Shown one piece after another: positions 1-8,484 of a stretch of DNA of 64,000 nucleotides. The stretch lies in assembly GCF_001278945.1 (NCBI RefSeq), contig NZ_LGRV01000003.1:1054001-1118000 (forward strand). Reading direction: 5' to 3'. Position 1 is the first letter of the stretch, and every line of letters starts with the position of its first letter. The notes under the pieces were generated by a model. The model ran no database searches. It was not told the origin of the DNA and worked only from the letters and a program-made list of their open reading frames with translations. The position numbers and the translations under genes are program-made. Source of the stretch: Lysinibacillus contaminans. GTDB lineage: Bacteria > Bacillota > Bacilli > Bacillales_A > Planococcaceae.

Positions 1-40
1 TGTTATACTTAAAATAACTAATAGTTTTGGAGGGATAACA

Positions 41-406
41 GTGATTGAAAAAGTAAATCTTATGTCCAAGTTTGACCTGATTCAAGAGTATTATCAGCCT
101 AAGAGTATTGCAAATGTAAATGATTCAGCATTTAAAATAGTAAAACTAAAAGGTGATTTCATATGGCATCACCACGACGAATCTGATGAATTATTTTTAG
201 TTATTAAAGGGCAAATGAAAATAAAAATAAAAGATCAAGATGATATACATTTGAGTGAGGGTGAATTAGTTGTTATCCCAAAAGGAGTTGAACATATGCC
301 GGTAGTTGAAGAAGAAGCTTATGTTGCTCTTATTGAGCCATATGAATTGTTAAATACCGGTAATGTGCAAAGTGAACGATCTGTATATAACGTTGAAACA
401 ATATAA
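41..406 (+). CDS. Cupin-domain protein
   Basis: This 121-residue protein is a single small cupin barrel. The histidine-rich metal-binding motif HHHDESDE lies near residues 43-50, followed by a glycine turn (IKGQMKIKI), and the second cupin motif (PKGVEHMP) lies near residues 80-87. The start is GTG, preceded by GGAGGG at good spacing. It has no signal peptide, so it should be cytosolic. Stand-alone cupins of this kind bind a metal and are often sugar-isomerase-like or unassigned; the substrate cannot be read from the sequence. It has no operon partner in the window because the next 260 bases hold no gene. Family assignment is firm and function is unknown. Confidence 0.85.
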   Translation: MIEKVNLMSKFDLIQEYYQPKSIANVNDSAFKIVKLKGDFIWHHHDESDELFLVIKGQMKIKIKDQDDIHLSEGELVVIPKGVEHMPVVEEEAYVALIEPYELLNTGNVQSERSVYNVETI

Positions 407-577
407 AACGTTATCTAAATCCAGCTTGTTTCGAAATAATATAGTTTCACATTAAAACAAAATTTTTAGTAAGAAAAACGGTCGAAGTATTAAGACTATC
501 ATGGTATAAAAGTTTTGTGAGAAGCAGAAAAAATAAATGAATTATCAATTAACTCATACTAATCAATAAGCTTTTTA

Positions 578-610
578 GTCACGTTCAGTGAGCGTGGCTT
601 TTTTTATTTT
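578..610 (+). terminator. Rho-independent terminator
   Basis: A 9-bp stem (578-586 with 590-598, one or two G-T pairs) closes a 3-base loop and is followed by a T-rich run. It lies 170 bases past the cupin gene and just before the broken cse60-like gene, so it probably ends the cupin transcript. The 407-577 interval shows no other gene. Confidence 0.75.
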
Positions 611-673
611 GATTTATAATAGTTACAATCACTTTCTTTCGCATTATGATTAGAATGAAGGGAAGTGAAAGGG

Positions 674-844
674 ATGACTAAAGTTAAAGTTATTGATAGT
701 CGTAAAAAAGATGATTTCGAAAACTAAGTTAACAAATCATTAAAAGAACTTCAAAGTCATGAAATTATTGATATTAAGTATTCCGCTAGTGTTTTGAATA
801 GCTTTGGTTTTCTAGTTTATTCAGCCATGATAATCTACAAGTAA
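674..844 (+). pseudogene. Cse60-like sporulation protein, interrupted by a stop
   Basis: A reading frame starts at ATG 674 after a GGAAGTGAAAGGG ribosome site, runs 17 codons (MTKVKVIDSRKKDDFEN), meets TAA at 725-727, and then continues in the same frame for 38 codons to TAA at 842-844. Reading through the stop gives a 56-residue protein with the shape of Bacillus Cse60: an N-terminal MxKVKVxD strand, a helix, IIDIKYS, and a C-terminal FLVYSAMIIYK. A CAA to TAA change would explain the break. Cse60 is a small sigma-E dependent sporulation protein of unknown role. It is either a pseudogene or a two-piece product; I prefer pseudogene. Confidence 0.6.
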
Positions 845-938
845 CGAATACATAAAGTCGCACTCACTACAAGTTGTGAATTTTTGTTATGAAACTTTTT
901 CCATGAATATTCGTAAGTTATTCAAGGGGGGATTTGAC

Positions 939-1148
939 TTGACTAAAATTTATATGATGTCAATTACTAAAGGGATAGATGGTCAAGAATGTGAACAGAA
1001 GGTTAAAGAAAAAGTGTTTGAGAAAAAATCGGAACTAAAAGAGTATTTGAAAAAAGAAGGATATTGTAAGGAATCGAAAAATCAATATGTAAAAGTTAGT
1101 GAAGAATCCATATATGTTGCAGAAATCGAAAAAATAAAAGTTAAATAA
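939..1148 (+). CDS. Small charged protein of unknown function
   Basis: I start this 69-residue protein at TTG 939, because AAGGGGGG lies seven bases upstream; the frame is open further back to an ATG at 876 that has no ribosome site. The product is lysine- and glutamate-rich (KVKEKVFEKKSELKEYLKKEG) and looks mostly helical, with a YVKVSEESIYVAEIEKI strand region at the C-terminus. I do not recognise the family. It follows the broken cse60-like gene by about 95 bases. A weak hairpin at 1162-1178 followed by CCCTTTTCT could end it. Confidence 0.5.
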   Translation: MTKIYMMSITKGIDGQECEQKVKEKVFEKKSELKEYLKKEGYCKESKNQYVKVSEESIYVAEIEKIKVK

Positions 1149-1631
1149 TTGTATTTGAGTCACGTTCGATTGGAGCGTCCCTTTTCTATTGTGTCAGATT
1201 TGTAGTGTTGGTATATACTTCCGGTTACTTCTTATTTACAATTGTATATGGGAAGGCGAAAGATATGACATCAAAAATTATTGGTATGAACGAAGATAAA
1301 GGAACTACTTAAATGAACAATGCTACTTATATTTCGTAGTGTGCAACCTCATTAATTTACTTGGAGAAAAACACAACACCTAAATGATTGTCATTCACAT
1401 AAGCCCTATTCACGCGCATATGTGAATGGGATTTTTTTATGGCTGCATGAGGTTTAGGCGGATAGAATCCTAAAAGTGACGGACAAAAAAATAGAATAAA
1501 GTAAGTATTTTATCCATTCCGCACATAAAGATGAATACTTTTGAAAATTAGCAGTCTTTTAAACATACTATTTAAATGATACTGTTGTCCGTAAGGTGAT
1601 CATAAATTTGAATAAGTAGGAGAGGTGACGA
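1149..1631. other. Intergenic stretch with remnant-like short frames and a terminator
   Basis: No convincing gene is visible. A 15-codon frame at 1265-1312 (MTSKIIGMNEDKGTT) follows GGGAAGGCGAAAG and may be the start of a lost gene. A terminator-like structure sits at 1392-1439: the arm CATTCACAT and its exact complement ATGTGAATG, with an overlapping CCC...GGG stem, lead into a run of seven Ts. Confidence 0.4.
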
Positions 1632-2288
1632 ATGATAAAAAATGGGTATTTTTTTGCCATAGCAATTGTTCTATTACTAATCTGTATGGTGCTAACAGTG
1701 CCATTCCCAGATGCATTGAATACTGAGCGAGGTGTATCGGTACTTAATGTACTTATCCAAACAAACAATGGCTATCAAAAGGACGGAATCTTAACGGTTC
1801 TATTACTCATCGCAAGCCTATGTTTTTTAGTAAAGGCAGTCAAAAGACATCAGGTGATCTTAGTTATTTCTGCAATTATATGTTTCATCTTTGTGCCTTC
1901 TATTTTAGTGAATGTCTATCAATACACTTTAGCAAAAGGCATTGATGCTATTTCTTATGATGTGGATAAAAGTGATTGTCGGTTTAAAATGGTGGATGAT
2001 TTCACGTTGAAAGGGGCATGTCGTTTACCACTTCAAAATTTGAGCTCAGAGGACGTCACGTTCAATATTGAATTTTATGAAAACTATTGGTATGAGGACG
2101 ACGTACGAATGGTGTCATTAATGAATGAAAGTGCGCCGTATGAAGTGACACTTAGGGGCAAACAGAAAAAGTGGGTAAGGGTTGAGACGCTCATTGATGT
2201 TTCACAAATCGAGAACCATATTGAGAATGGTACGGTATCGGGCGTCCATATAATCATTGATGGAGGAGTGCAAAAAAGAAAGCTCTAA
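1632..2288 (+). CDS. Membrane protein of unknown function
   Basis: The 218-residue protein starts at ATG after GGAGAGGTGACGA. Hydrophobic segments lie at about 6-24, 53-70 and 74-95, followed by a roughly 120-residue soluble domain with mixed strands (CRFKMVDDFTLKGACRLPLQNL, ending in VSGVHIIIDGG). The topology suggests a membrane-anchored extracytoplasmic beta domain. Two cysteines (in DCRF and GACR) could form a disulfide. I do not recognise the family. The small membrane gene 48 bases downstream is probably in the same transcript. Confidence 0.6.
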   Translation: MIKNGYFFAIAIVLLLICMVLTVPFPDALNTERGVSVLNVLIQTNNGYQKDGILTVLLLIASLCFLVKAVKRHQVILVISAIICFIFVPSILVNVYQYTLAKGIDAISYDVDKSDCRFKMVDDFTLKGACRLPLQNLSSEDVTFNIEFYENYWYEDDVRMVSLMNESAPYEVTLRGKQKKWVRVETLIDVSQIENHIENGTVSGVHIIIDGGVQKRKL

Positions 2289-2336
2289 CGTCTAGAAAGT
2301 ATGTAAAGAAGTTTGGTCAATAGAGGGGGAACTGGT

Positions 2337-2498
2337 ATGGGAATTAGTTTTTTTAGCATTCTGCCATTGCTATTGTTTTATGTATTGCCGATTGGATTTG
2401 TAATTTGGTTTGCATTCACAATTGTAAGGCTGCAAAAAGAGAAAAATGAGATTTTACAATCGATTGCAGACAAGTTAGATTCAAATGAAAAGAAGTAA
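2337..2498 (+). CDS. Small single-pass membrane protein
   Basis: This 53-residue protein is started at ATG 2337 because AGAGGGGGAACTGGT sits directly upstream; the frame extends back to a TTG at 2313 with no ribosome site. One long hydrophobic segment covers about residues 4-29 and is followed by a charged coiled tail (RLQKEKNEILQSIADKLDS). It resembles the many short membrane proteins with a coiled-coil tail in Bacillales. Function is unknown. It is likely cotranscribed with the membrane protein upstream. Confidence 0.55.
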   Translation: MGISFFSILPLLLFYVLPIGFVIWFAFTIVRLQKEKNEILQSIADKLDSNEKK

Positions 2499-2512
2499 CT
2501 CAATTGCAATAT

Positions 2513-2563
2513 AAAAGTAGACGATTGTGCCAGAATAAACTGGAAACACAATCGTCTACTTTT
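2513..2563. terminator. Bidirectional terminator
   Basis: A perfect 17-bp inverted repeat (2513-2529 with 2547-2563) begins AAAAGTAG and ends CTACTTTT. It lies between the small membrane gene and phaJ, which converge here, so it can serve both strands. Confidence 0.9.
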
Positions 2564-2569
2564 GTTTAA

Positions 2570-2974
2570 TCATTTCATAACAACTGCTTCACCATCTACT
2601 ACAATTACATTCAATTGGTTTTTGACAATTGTTCGGAGACGGATTATTTTTTTTCGATCTTTTTTTTCTAATACTTCAACTTCAGCTGTTACAGTATCGC
2701 CAATTTTGACAGGTGCTTTAAAATCTAAATTTTGTGACAAATAAATTGTATCCGTTCCAGGGAGTTTTGTCCCTAGCACTGCCGATATGAATCCCGCTGT
2801 TAGGATTCCATGTGCGACACGTTCTTTAAATACGGTTTGATTGGCATATTCAGAATTTATATGGACCGGGTTAAAGTCACCTGTTATTCCTGCAAATTGA
2901 TAGACATCTGATTCGGAAATAGTTTTTGTAAAACTAGCCTTATCGCCTATTTGAATATCTTCATAGTTGGGCAC
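2570..2974 (-). CDS. phaJ: (R)-specific enoyl-CoA hydratase (MaoC-like)
   Basis: PhaJ hydrates trans-2-enoyl-CoA from beta-oxidation to (R)-3-hydroxyacyl-CoA, the PHA synthase substrate. The 134-residue length fits the single hot-dog family. The hydratase-2 motif FAGITGDFNPVH spans residues 27-38, giving catalytic Asp33 and His38, which match the Asp31/His36 pair known in Aeromonas PhaJ. The start is GTG, with TGGAGG ten bases upstream. It is the last gene of the leftward phaQ-phaP-phaJ group, 54 bases after phaP. Its place beside phaP supports a PHA role rather than a general MaoC dehydratase. Confidence 0.9.
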   Translation of the reverse strand: MPNYEDIQIGDKASFTKTISESDVYQFAGITGDFNPVHINSEYANQTVFKERVAHGILTAGFISAVLGTKLPGTDTIYLSQNLDFKAPVKIGDTVTAEVEVLEKKDRKKIIRLRTIVKNQLNVIVVDGEAVVMK

Positions 2975-3028
2975 TTTCTTAAAACCTCCAAATTCAGCCT
3001 GTAGAAGGGGTGTAGCTCGATAGGGAAT

Positions 3029-3532
3029 TTAAGCTTTAGTAGGATTTACTATTCCTTTATGAGTTGCCTTCATTTGTACAGTCAATTCTTCTATTTTTTT
3101 GAAATTTTCAGTACGATCTTTTTGCTGACTATCTAGCGCTTTTTTCATAGCCGATTCGACTTGATTTTGTGATTCGATGAATAAATCCAATATTGCATGG
3201 CTTGGATTCCATGAAAGCAATTGGACTCTTTCCGTAATGTCTTGAATGTTGTTCAACCACTCAGAAACTTGCTCACCTTGGTTTAGATTATTTTGTTTCA
3301 CAGTACTTTGGACTTTCTCATTCCAGTCTTTTGTAATTTTTTTCGACTCTTCCTCAAACGTGCTTAATGTCTTTACTGAAAAGTCGAGTAGTTCCTTTTG
3401 ATAAGAGAACGCTTGTAATGCTTTTTGTTGCACATCCTCTTGGAAATTTTGTACGGTTTTAAGGTTGTTTAGCCAACCGTCCCAGATTAAATCCACTTGA
3501 TTACCAGCTTTTGTTTCTTGTACTTTTGTCAT
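3029..3532 (-). CDS. phaP: PHA granule-associated phasin
   Basis: PhaP coats PHA granules and limits their coalescence. The 167-residue protein is almost wholly helical and amphipathic, with a coiled-coil-like stretch (ELLDFSVKTLSTFEEESKKI near 50-69) and no cysteine, as in Bacillus megaterium-type phasins. I start it at ATG 3532, nine bases after AAAGGAGG; a TTG codon precedes it in frame. It lies between phaQ and phaJ on the left strand. A short palindrome at 3584-3599 in the 76-base phaQ-phaP gap may be a regulatory site. Confidence 0.88.
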   Translation of the reverse strand: MTKVQETKAGNQVDLIWDGWLNNLKTVQNFQEDVQQKALQAFSYQKELLDFSVKTLSTFEEESKKITKDWNEKVQSTVKQNNLNQGEQVSEWLNNIQDITERVQLLSWNPSHAILDLFIESQNQVESAMKKALDSQQKDRTENFKKIEELTVQMKATHKGIVNPTKA

Positions 3533-3583
3533 CAATAATTCCTCCTTTAACTTGGTTCCATAAATTCATGAAATATATAATGA

Positions 3584-3599
3584 ATGCAAATTATTGCAT
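3584..3599. promoter_or_regulatory. Palindrome between phaQ and phaP (possible operator)
   Basis: The arms ATGCAA and TTGCAT are separated by four bases, giving a 16-bp palindrome about 50 bases upstream of the phaP start. Its place suits a PhaQ binding site or a separate phaP promoter control. This is inference from position only. Confidence 0.35.
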
Positions 3600-3611
3600 A
3601 ACATTCCAGCT

Positions 3612-4022
3612 TTAGTCGTTGTCATCCTTTTTTTGAGGAGGAGATCTATACGGGGTGAAAAAAGGATTATACAAATTGAAAAACTGGTCCAACATTTTTT
3701 GATAATGACTCAGTGATCCAGCCCATACTTCCAAATACTGTTCTCCGGCTTCTGTTATTGAATAAATTCGCTTAGCAGGGCCACCTGACGTAACATCCCA
3801 CTCGGAGGTAACCAGTGCATCTTTTTCAAGTTGTCGCAGCATACGATAAAAATTCCCTTGATCTACAGACTCGACTCCAAACTGCATAATCTTTTCCATT
3901 AACTCATAGCCATGGCTATTCCAATCACGTAAATGTAACAACATGATTGGAATAAGGAAATTTTTGGGCGTACCCATATTTGTAGTTTTGCTTTTCTTTG
4001 TTTCTTCTGGTTTGTGTCCCAT
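3612..4022 (-). CDS. phaQ: PadR-family PHA-responsive regulator
   Basis: PhaQ in Bacillus represses its own phaQ-phaP transcript and is released by PHA. The 136-residue protein has a PadR winged-helix domain at about 20-100: FLIPIMLLHL helix, the GYELMEKIMQFG recognition region, NFYRMLRQLEKDALV, and the wing SGGPAKRIYSITEAGEQYL. A C-terminal helix follows, then a charged tail. The start is ATG with AGGTGG seven bases upstream. It is the first gene of the leftward PHA group and diverges from phaR, as in other class IV loci. Direct control of phaP is inferred by family. Confidence 0.88.
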   Translation of the reverse strand: MGHKPEETKKSKTTNMGTPKNFLIPIMLLHLRDWNSHGYELMEKIMQFGVESVDQGNFYRMLRQLEKDALVTSEWDVTSGGPAKRIYSITEAGEQYLEVWAGSLSHYQKMLDQFFNLYNPFFTPYRSPPQKKDDND

Positions 4023-4555
4023 CGTTATCCACCTACCTAATGTAAAAATACTTATACATGTAAATTACACCTATGTGTTTCTTTTGTCAACTTTAGGAAA
4101 TAAAGTTAAAATATATTTAAATAAAGTTAAATTTTTTCTAAAAATGTTTTGGTACTCAGTTGCTATATTAGACGTTTAATATAAAAAAAATAGCAAATTG
4201 AAAATATTGTAGATACCAAAAGAACTGATTTATAAGAGAACTGTCATAGTTTTACATTTACTTTCATAAATATATAAATAGCAACATAAACATGTAATTT
4301 GAGGTAAATGCTGAATCTTAAAAATGTTGCTTGATGTAATTTTTTTTGTGCTTAATACATAGTCTAAGTCTTGGGTCAGATTCAAATTCAGTTTGGCTTT
4401 CCCGAAAAACACAGTTCAATCATTTAGAACGCGAATTTATTTAGAGACATAAAGGACAATGTTTTTTATTTTTGTAAAATATAAGAAAATAATTATAAAA
4501 ATGGAAAATTTATGTTATGATTCCGAGGGTAGTTAATTTAAGGAGGTGATACTCA
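4023..4555. other. Divergent phaQ / phaR promoter region
   Basis: This very AT-rich 530-base interval separates the two divergent PHA transcripts and shows no gene. An ATGT-N12-ACAT pair at 4040-4059, close upstream of phaQ, resembles half-sites bound by some PadR proteins and is a candidate PhaQ operator, at low confidence. The promoters themselves could not be fixed by eye. Confidence 0.5.
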
Positions 4556-5047
4556 TTGACTCAAAAAATACCATTTGAACCTTTTACAATGTGGAAGGAT
4601 ATGTATGAACATACGGAAAAGGCTTGGAATGATGTAATCCAGGATACGCTTGGAAAAGAATCTTTCTCTGAAGGGTTAGGGCAAATCCAATCAAGCTATT
4701 TGCAATATCATGAAATAATCAGTAATTTAACAGAAGCTTATTTCAAACAAGCAAATATTCCAACACGAGATGAAGTCGCAAATGTTGCTTCACTTGTCAT
4801 CAACCTAGAAGGTAAAATCGATAATATTGATGATCAACTCTATGAAAATAGTGAAACAGTGACGAAAGAGATCAACCAGTTAAAACGTACTGTTGGTAGC
4901 TTGGAGAAGAAATTCGACAAGGTGTTAGAAATTCTAACGGCGCTGGATAAAAAAATACAAACAAATGAAGCAACAACACAGCCTGAGGCAAAGGTGACCT
5001 CACAATCAACACCAGTAAAACCAGATGATATAAACACAAAAAAATAA
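4556..5047 (+). CDS. phaR: PHA synthase subunit PhaR (class IV)
   Basis: PhaR is the essential partner of the class IV synthase PhaC. The 163-residue protein starts MTQKIPFEPFTMWKDMY, the usual family N-terminus, continues with helices, and carries a coiled-coil region at about 80-135 (NLEGKIDNIDDQL, INQLKRTVGSLEKKFDKVLE). The tail is low-complexity and polar. The start is TTG at 4556, six bases after a perfect AAGGAGGTGA. It leads the rightward phaR-phaB-phaC operon; phaB begins 52 bases on. Assignment is firm from the N-terminus and context. Confidence 0.9.
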   Translation: MTQKIPFEPFTMWKDMYEHTEKAWNDVIQDTLGKESFSEGLGQIQSSYLQYHEIISNLTEAYFKQANIPTRDEVANVASLVINLEGKIDNIDDQLYENSETVTKEINQLKRTVGSLEKKFDKVLEILTALDKKIQTNEATTQPEAKVTSQSTPVKPDDINTKK

Positions 5048-5099
5048 TGCTTAATCCTCATTTCTTTATAACATTTACGAATTAGGAGTGATTTCAATA

Positions 5100-5882
5100 A
5101 TGGTACATTCACAACCAAATGTTTTAGAAAAAACAGATTATGTAAAGCCTCTTGAAGGGAAAGTAGCGGTAGTCACAGGTGGATCACGTGGTATTGGTGC
5201 AGAAATTGCTAAGGTGTTAGCAAGAAATGGAGCACTAGTTGCGATTAACTATCAAAGTAGTTCGGAAAAAGCTGATGACATTATTCACGAAATTGAACAA
5301 GAAGGTGGTACTGCATTTGCATTCAAGGCAGATGTAATGGTGACTGATAATGTCCACAAATTTATTGAGGAAGTCTTAGAACGTTACGGCAAAATTGATA
5401 TTCTTATCAATAATGCTGGAATTACAAGAGATAAAACATTCCGAAATATGTCAATTGAAGAATGGGAAGAAGTAATTAATGTCAATTTAAATAGTGTATT
5501 TAAGACGACATCTGAAATAATTAATCATATGATCCAACAGAAATATGGACGAATTATTAATATCAGTTCAATTATAGGTCAATCTGGTGGTTTCGGCCAA
5601 ACAAACTATTCGGCTTCCAAAGCGGGGTTACTGGGCTTTACGAAATCATTAGCGCTAGAGACAGCAAAGAATGGTATTACAGTAAATGCAATTTGTCCAG
5701 GTTTCATTGAAACAGAGATGGTTGCTGCAATGCCAGATAATGTGAAAGAATCTATAATAGCCAAAGTACCAATGCGACGTTTAGGGCAAACCGATGAAGT
5801 TGCAGAGACGGTTTTATTCCTAATTAAGTCGAGCTACATTACAGGTCAAGAAATCAATGTAAATGGCGGATTGTATATGTAA
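5100..5882 (+). CDS. phaB: Acetoacetyl-CoA reductase, SDR family
   Basis: PhaB reduces acetoacetyl-CoA to (R)-3-hydroxybutyryl-CoA with NADPH. The 260-residue short-chain dehydrogenase shows TGGSRGIG at 26-33, the NNAG motif, and the Ser-Tyr-Lys catalytic set in NISSIIGQSGGFGQ and NYSASKAG, ending INVNGGLYM. About 14 residues precede the usual SDR start. I choose ATG 5100, eleven bases after TAGGAG; an in-frame GTG at 5088 lies inside that site. It sits between phaR and phaC, which separates it from FabG of fatty-acid synthesis. Confidence 0.9.
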   Translation: MVHSQPNVLEKTDYVKPLEGKVAVVTGGSRGIGAEIAKVLARNGALVAINYQSSSEKADDIIHEIEQEGGTAFAFKADVMVTDNVHKFIEEVLERYGKIDILINNAGITRDKTFRNMSIEEWEEVINVNLNSVFKTTSEIINHMIQQKYGRIINISSIIGQSGGFGQTNYSASKAGLLGFTKSLALETAKNGITVNAICPGFIETEMVAAMPDNVKESIIAKVPMRRLGQTDEVAETVLFLIKSSYITGQEINVNGGLYM

Positions 5883-5949
5883 CAAATGGTAAGGGCTTCC
5901 TAGAGAAGCTCTTTTTGTGAGTGAATGATACTGAAGGAGAGATTATTCG

Positions 5950-7035
5950 ATGAATCTTGGTACGAAAGAGTTGGAAGATTGGTTCAACCAAATGCAAGGC
6001 GAATCTAAAAAAAGCTACAATCGTTTCAAACGTGTGACAGAAGTCATTACAACTGAACCTGAGCCCCAAGTTGGTCAGACACCTAAAGAAGTCATCTGGA
6101 CAAAAAACAAATCTAAACTATATCGTTATCAGCCTGCTGTGAAGAAAACGAATAAAGTTCCAATTCTCATGATATATGCCCTGATCAATAAACCATATAT
6201 ATTGGACCTTTATCCGGGCAACAGCTTAATCGAACATTTAACGAATAAGGGCCATGATGTCTATTTGTTAGATTGGGGAACAGCTGGCCATGAAGATCGA
6301 CATATGAAACTAGACGATTATATACTGGATTATTTACCACGTGCTGTAAAAAAAGTGCTCCAGACTTCTGGGGCGAAGGAAATCTCTCTTCTCGGCTATT
6401 GCATGGGTGGGACAATGACGGCTATTTTCACTGCTCTTCATCCAGAATTGCCGATTCGTAATCTAATTTTATTAACGAGCCCAATTGATTTTGAAGATGC
6501 TGGGCACTATTCAAACTGGTTAGATAAACGATACTTCAACCTAGATAAGCTAGTCGATACGCTTGGTAATGTACCTTTTGAAATGATCGATTATGGCAAT
6601 AAACTGCTAAGTCCAATTTCGAATGTGTATGGGCCATATATCAGCCTTGCCGATCGTGTAGAGAATGAAGATTTCGTATTAAACTGGAAGCTAATGCAAA
6701 AATGGCTTAACGATGGAATCCCGTTCCCAGGTGAATCATACAGACAATGGATTGGCGAATTTTATCAAGAAAATAAATTGATCAGAGATGAACTCTATAT
6801 CCGCGGACACAAAGTGGAACTATCCAAAATTAAAGCCAACCTGTTAAATATTGTCGCAACGCGTGACAATATTGTTCTACCACAACAGATTGAGCCACTG
6901 AATGACAAAGTTTCTAGCAAAAATAAAACATTACACCATGTAAATACTGGTCATGTATCCGTTGTAACTGGAAGGAAAGCCATTAACGAAATCCATCCTT
7001 TCATAGAAAATTGGCTGACAGAAGCTTCAGTATAA
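5950..7035 (+). CDS. phaC: Class IV poly(R)-hydroxyalkanoate synthase
   Basis: PhaC polymerises (R)-3-hydroxyacyl-CoA on the granule surface. The 361-residue alpha/beta hydrolase fold has the lipase-like box GYCMGG, giving nucleophile Cys151, with Asp306 in ATRDN and His335 in TGHVS. These positions agree with the Cys151/Asp306/His335 triad known for Bacillus megaterium PhaC. The length is that of class III/IV enzymes, and the neighbouring phaR makes it class IV. The start is ATG with GAAGGAGAG upstream. It is the last gene of the operon, 67 bases after phaB. Confidence 0.94.
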   Translation: MNLGTKELEDWFNQMQGESKKSYNRFKRVTEVITTEPEPQVGQTPKEVIWTKNKSKLYRYQPAVKKTNKVPILMIYALINKPYILDLYPGNSLIEHLTNKGHDVYLLDWGTAGHEDRHMKLDDYILDYLPRAVKKVLQTSGAKEISLLGYCMGGTMTAIFTALHPELPIRNLILLTSPIDFEDAGHYSNWLDKRYFNLDKLVDTLGNVPFEMIDYGNKLLSPISNVYGPYISLADRVENEDFVLNWKLMQKWLNDGIPFPGESYRQWIGEFYQENKLIRDELYIRGHKVELSKIKANLLNIVATRDNIVLPQQIEPLNDKVSSKNKTLHHVNTGHVSVVTGRKAINEIHPFIENWLTEASV

Positions 7036-7280
7036 GGCGGTAGTCAAGTAGCGGGACAAAGGATACTAACATAATTGTGTATAAGGCACATCTAAAATAC
7101 GTAGTCAGAAAGACAAAAGGTGATTGTTGCCTAGTCATTTCTGGCTACTTTTTTGTTGAGGATAAAATTAACAAGCCAGATTTTCTCTTTAAACATTCAT
7201 ATTTAGTGATTAAGAACATAGTGATTCCACTACCTAAGATTTCCGGCTATACTTGTTCAGAAGTGCGAAGGAGGAATCAG

Positions 7281-7748
7281 ATGAAAAAAATACTATTTTT
7301 ATTGATATTTAGTATTTTCATTGTTGGAGCGGTAGGTATAATTTATTTGAAAAGTAATCCGCCACTCGTTATAAATGGCTATAAAAGTTTTGACGACAAT
7401 GCAAAAATAAGACTAATTGAGATTGAAAATAAAGGAATAAGAGAGTTGCAATTACAAAATGTAGTTGTTAACGATGGTCTGCCTGAAAATGCTGAACTGG
7501 TGGTGAGCAAGGCGGAGCAGCTAGAAACAGATGTACCAAATGATCCAAACATCACGTTCCACGGTATTAAGCAGATAAAACTGTTTCCAAGCAGATACAT
7601 AGATCGAAAAGCAGTTGGTAAGTTGCCACAACATTTTGGCTTGAAGATTGAAGCTACAGATATTCAAAAAATTACAATCCACTATAAATATTTAAAAATT
7701 CCGTTTACATTATCTGTTGAATTGAAAACAGTTGAACAGAATACATAA
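7281..7748 (+). CDS. Membrane-anchored protein of unknown function
   Basis: I start at ATG 7281, seven bases after AAGGAGG; the open frame reaches back about 200 bases more, but that part has no ribosome site and reads poorly. The 155-residue product begins MKKILFLLIFSIFIVGAVGI, a signal anchor with no lipobox cysteine, followed by an outside beta-rich domain (VINGYKSFDDNAKIRLIEI). Short proteins with a xxNNKGIRELQLxxVxVN layout occur widely in Bacillales without assigned function. No partner gene is adjacent. Confidence 0.65.
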   Translation: MKKILFLLIFSIFIVGAVGIIYLKSNPPLVINGYKSFDDNAKIRLIEIENKGIRELQLQNVVVNDGLPENAELVVSKAEQLETDVPNDPNITFHGIKQIKLFPSRYIDRKAVGKLPQHFGLKIEATDIQKITIHYKYLKIPFTLSVELKTVEQNT

Positions 7749-7974
7749 GTTATTAAATGGACAATAGAAAAGGCAAGAATTTCATAGTAAATGAAAAGGT
7801 GGAGGCAGTTGGCTTTCATCTTTTTTAAAATCGAAAAATTTCTGTCTGGTACAATCCCCATTTTTACACTAGCAAATGCAATTTATTAATAAACTATATT
7901 ATAAAAATATTCAGAAAATTCTTGAATGTGTTAAGATGTAATTGGTAGTATTTACAATTGTTAGGGGGATTAAG

Positions 7975-8484
7975 ATGGAGCAATTAATAGTAATAATAGC
8001 GCTTGTAATTCTTATCTTTTGTGTAGTGTTAATGGTCTTATTCAAATCTTCTAAGGAACAAACAAAATTTCAAGTAAAAGCCATATACGAAGGGGTAAAT
8101 GAACTAGGACAAGTCGTCATGAAAGTACTTTTTACCTTTTCAGTTGGGAAACTATCGACTAGCAATAAGGAAATGCTTGCGCATATAAAGTGGTCAGAGG
8201 GATGGAAGCCAGTTAGATATAGTATTAAAGAGAATGGAGCATATAGAGAGGACAGTTTGTTGTCATCAGATTTGAATGAGTCTTTTCTTACTTTTGCAAT
8301 AGATGATACGAATGCGGTAGACAAAAATGGTGCTGGGGAGGGCTATGTTATGTTTACGTTAGATTGCCCTTCTATTGCGTCCAAATCAACCGTAGCCATG
8401 ATCATCGATATCCATACCAATAAGGTTGCTTATCAATTATCTGATTCTACTAGCTGGGATAATGAGTTTGTCGTAAGTAATTAA
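7975..8484 (+). CDS. Membrane-anchored protein of unknown function
   Basis: The 169-residue protein starts at ATG 7975, with TTAGGGGGAT just upstream. A single membrane segment at about 4-24 precedes a soluble domain with no cysteines. The domain contains AGEGYVMFTLDCPS-like strand motifs and looks beta-rich. It is not a lipoprotein, because no cysteine follows the membrane segment. I do not recognise the family. It stands alone between two intergenic stretches. Confidence 0.6.
   Translation: MEQLIVIIALVILIFCVVLMVLFKSSKEQTKFQVKAIYEGVNELGQVVMKVLFTFSVGKLSTSNKEMLAHIKWSEGWKPVRYSIKENGAYREDSLLSSDLNESFLTFAIDDTNAVDKNGAGEGYVMFTLDCPSIASKSTVAMIIDIHTNKVAYQLSDSTSWDNEFVVSN

Noticed and set aside
4230..4412. 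A 60-codon gene in the phaQ-phaR gap
   Set aside because: No ribosome site, very AT-rich, and reads as random sequence.
7077..7280. A longer N-terminus for the anchored protein at 7281
   Set aside because: AAGGAGG directly precedes ATG 7281, which begins a proper signal anchor; the upstream part has no ribosome site.
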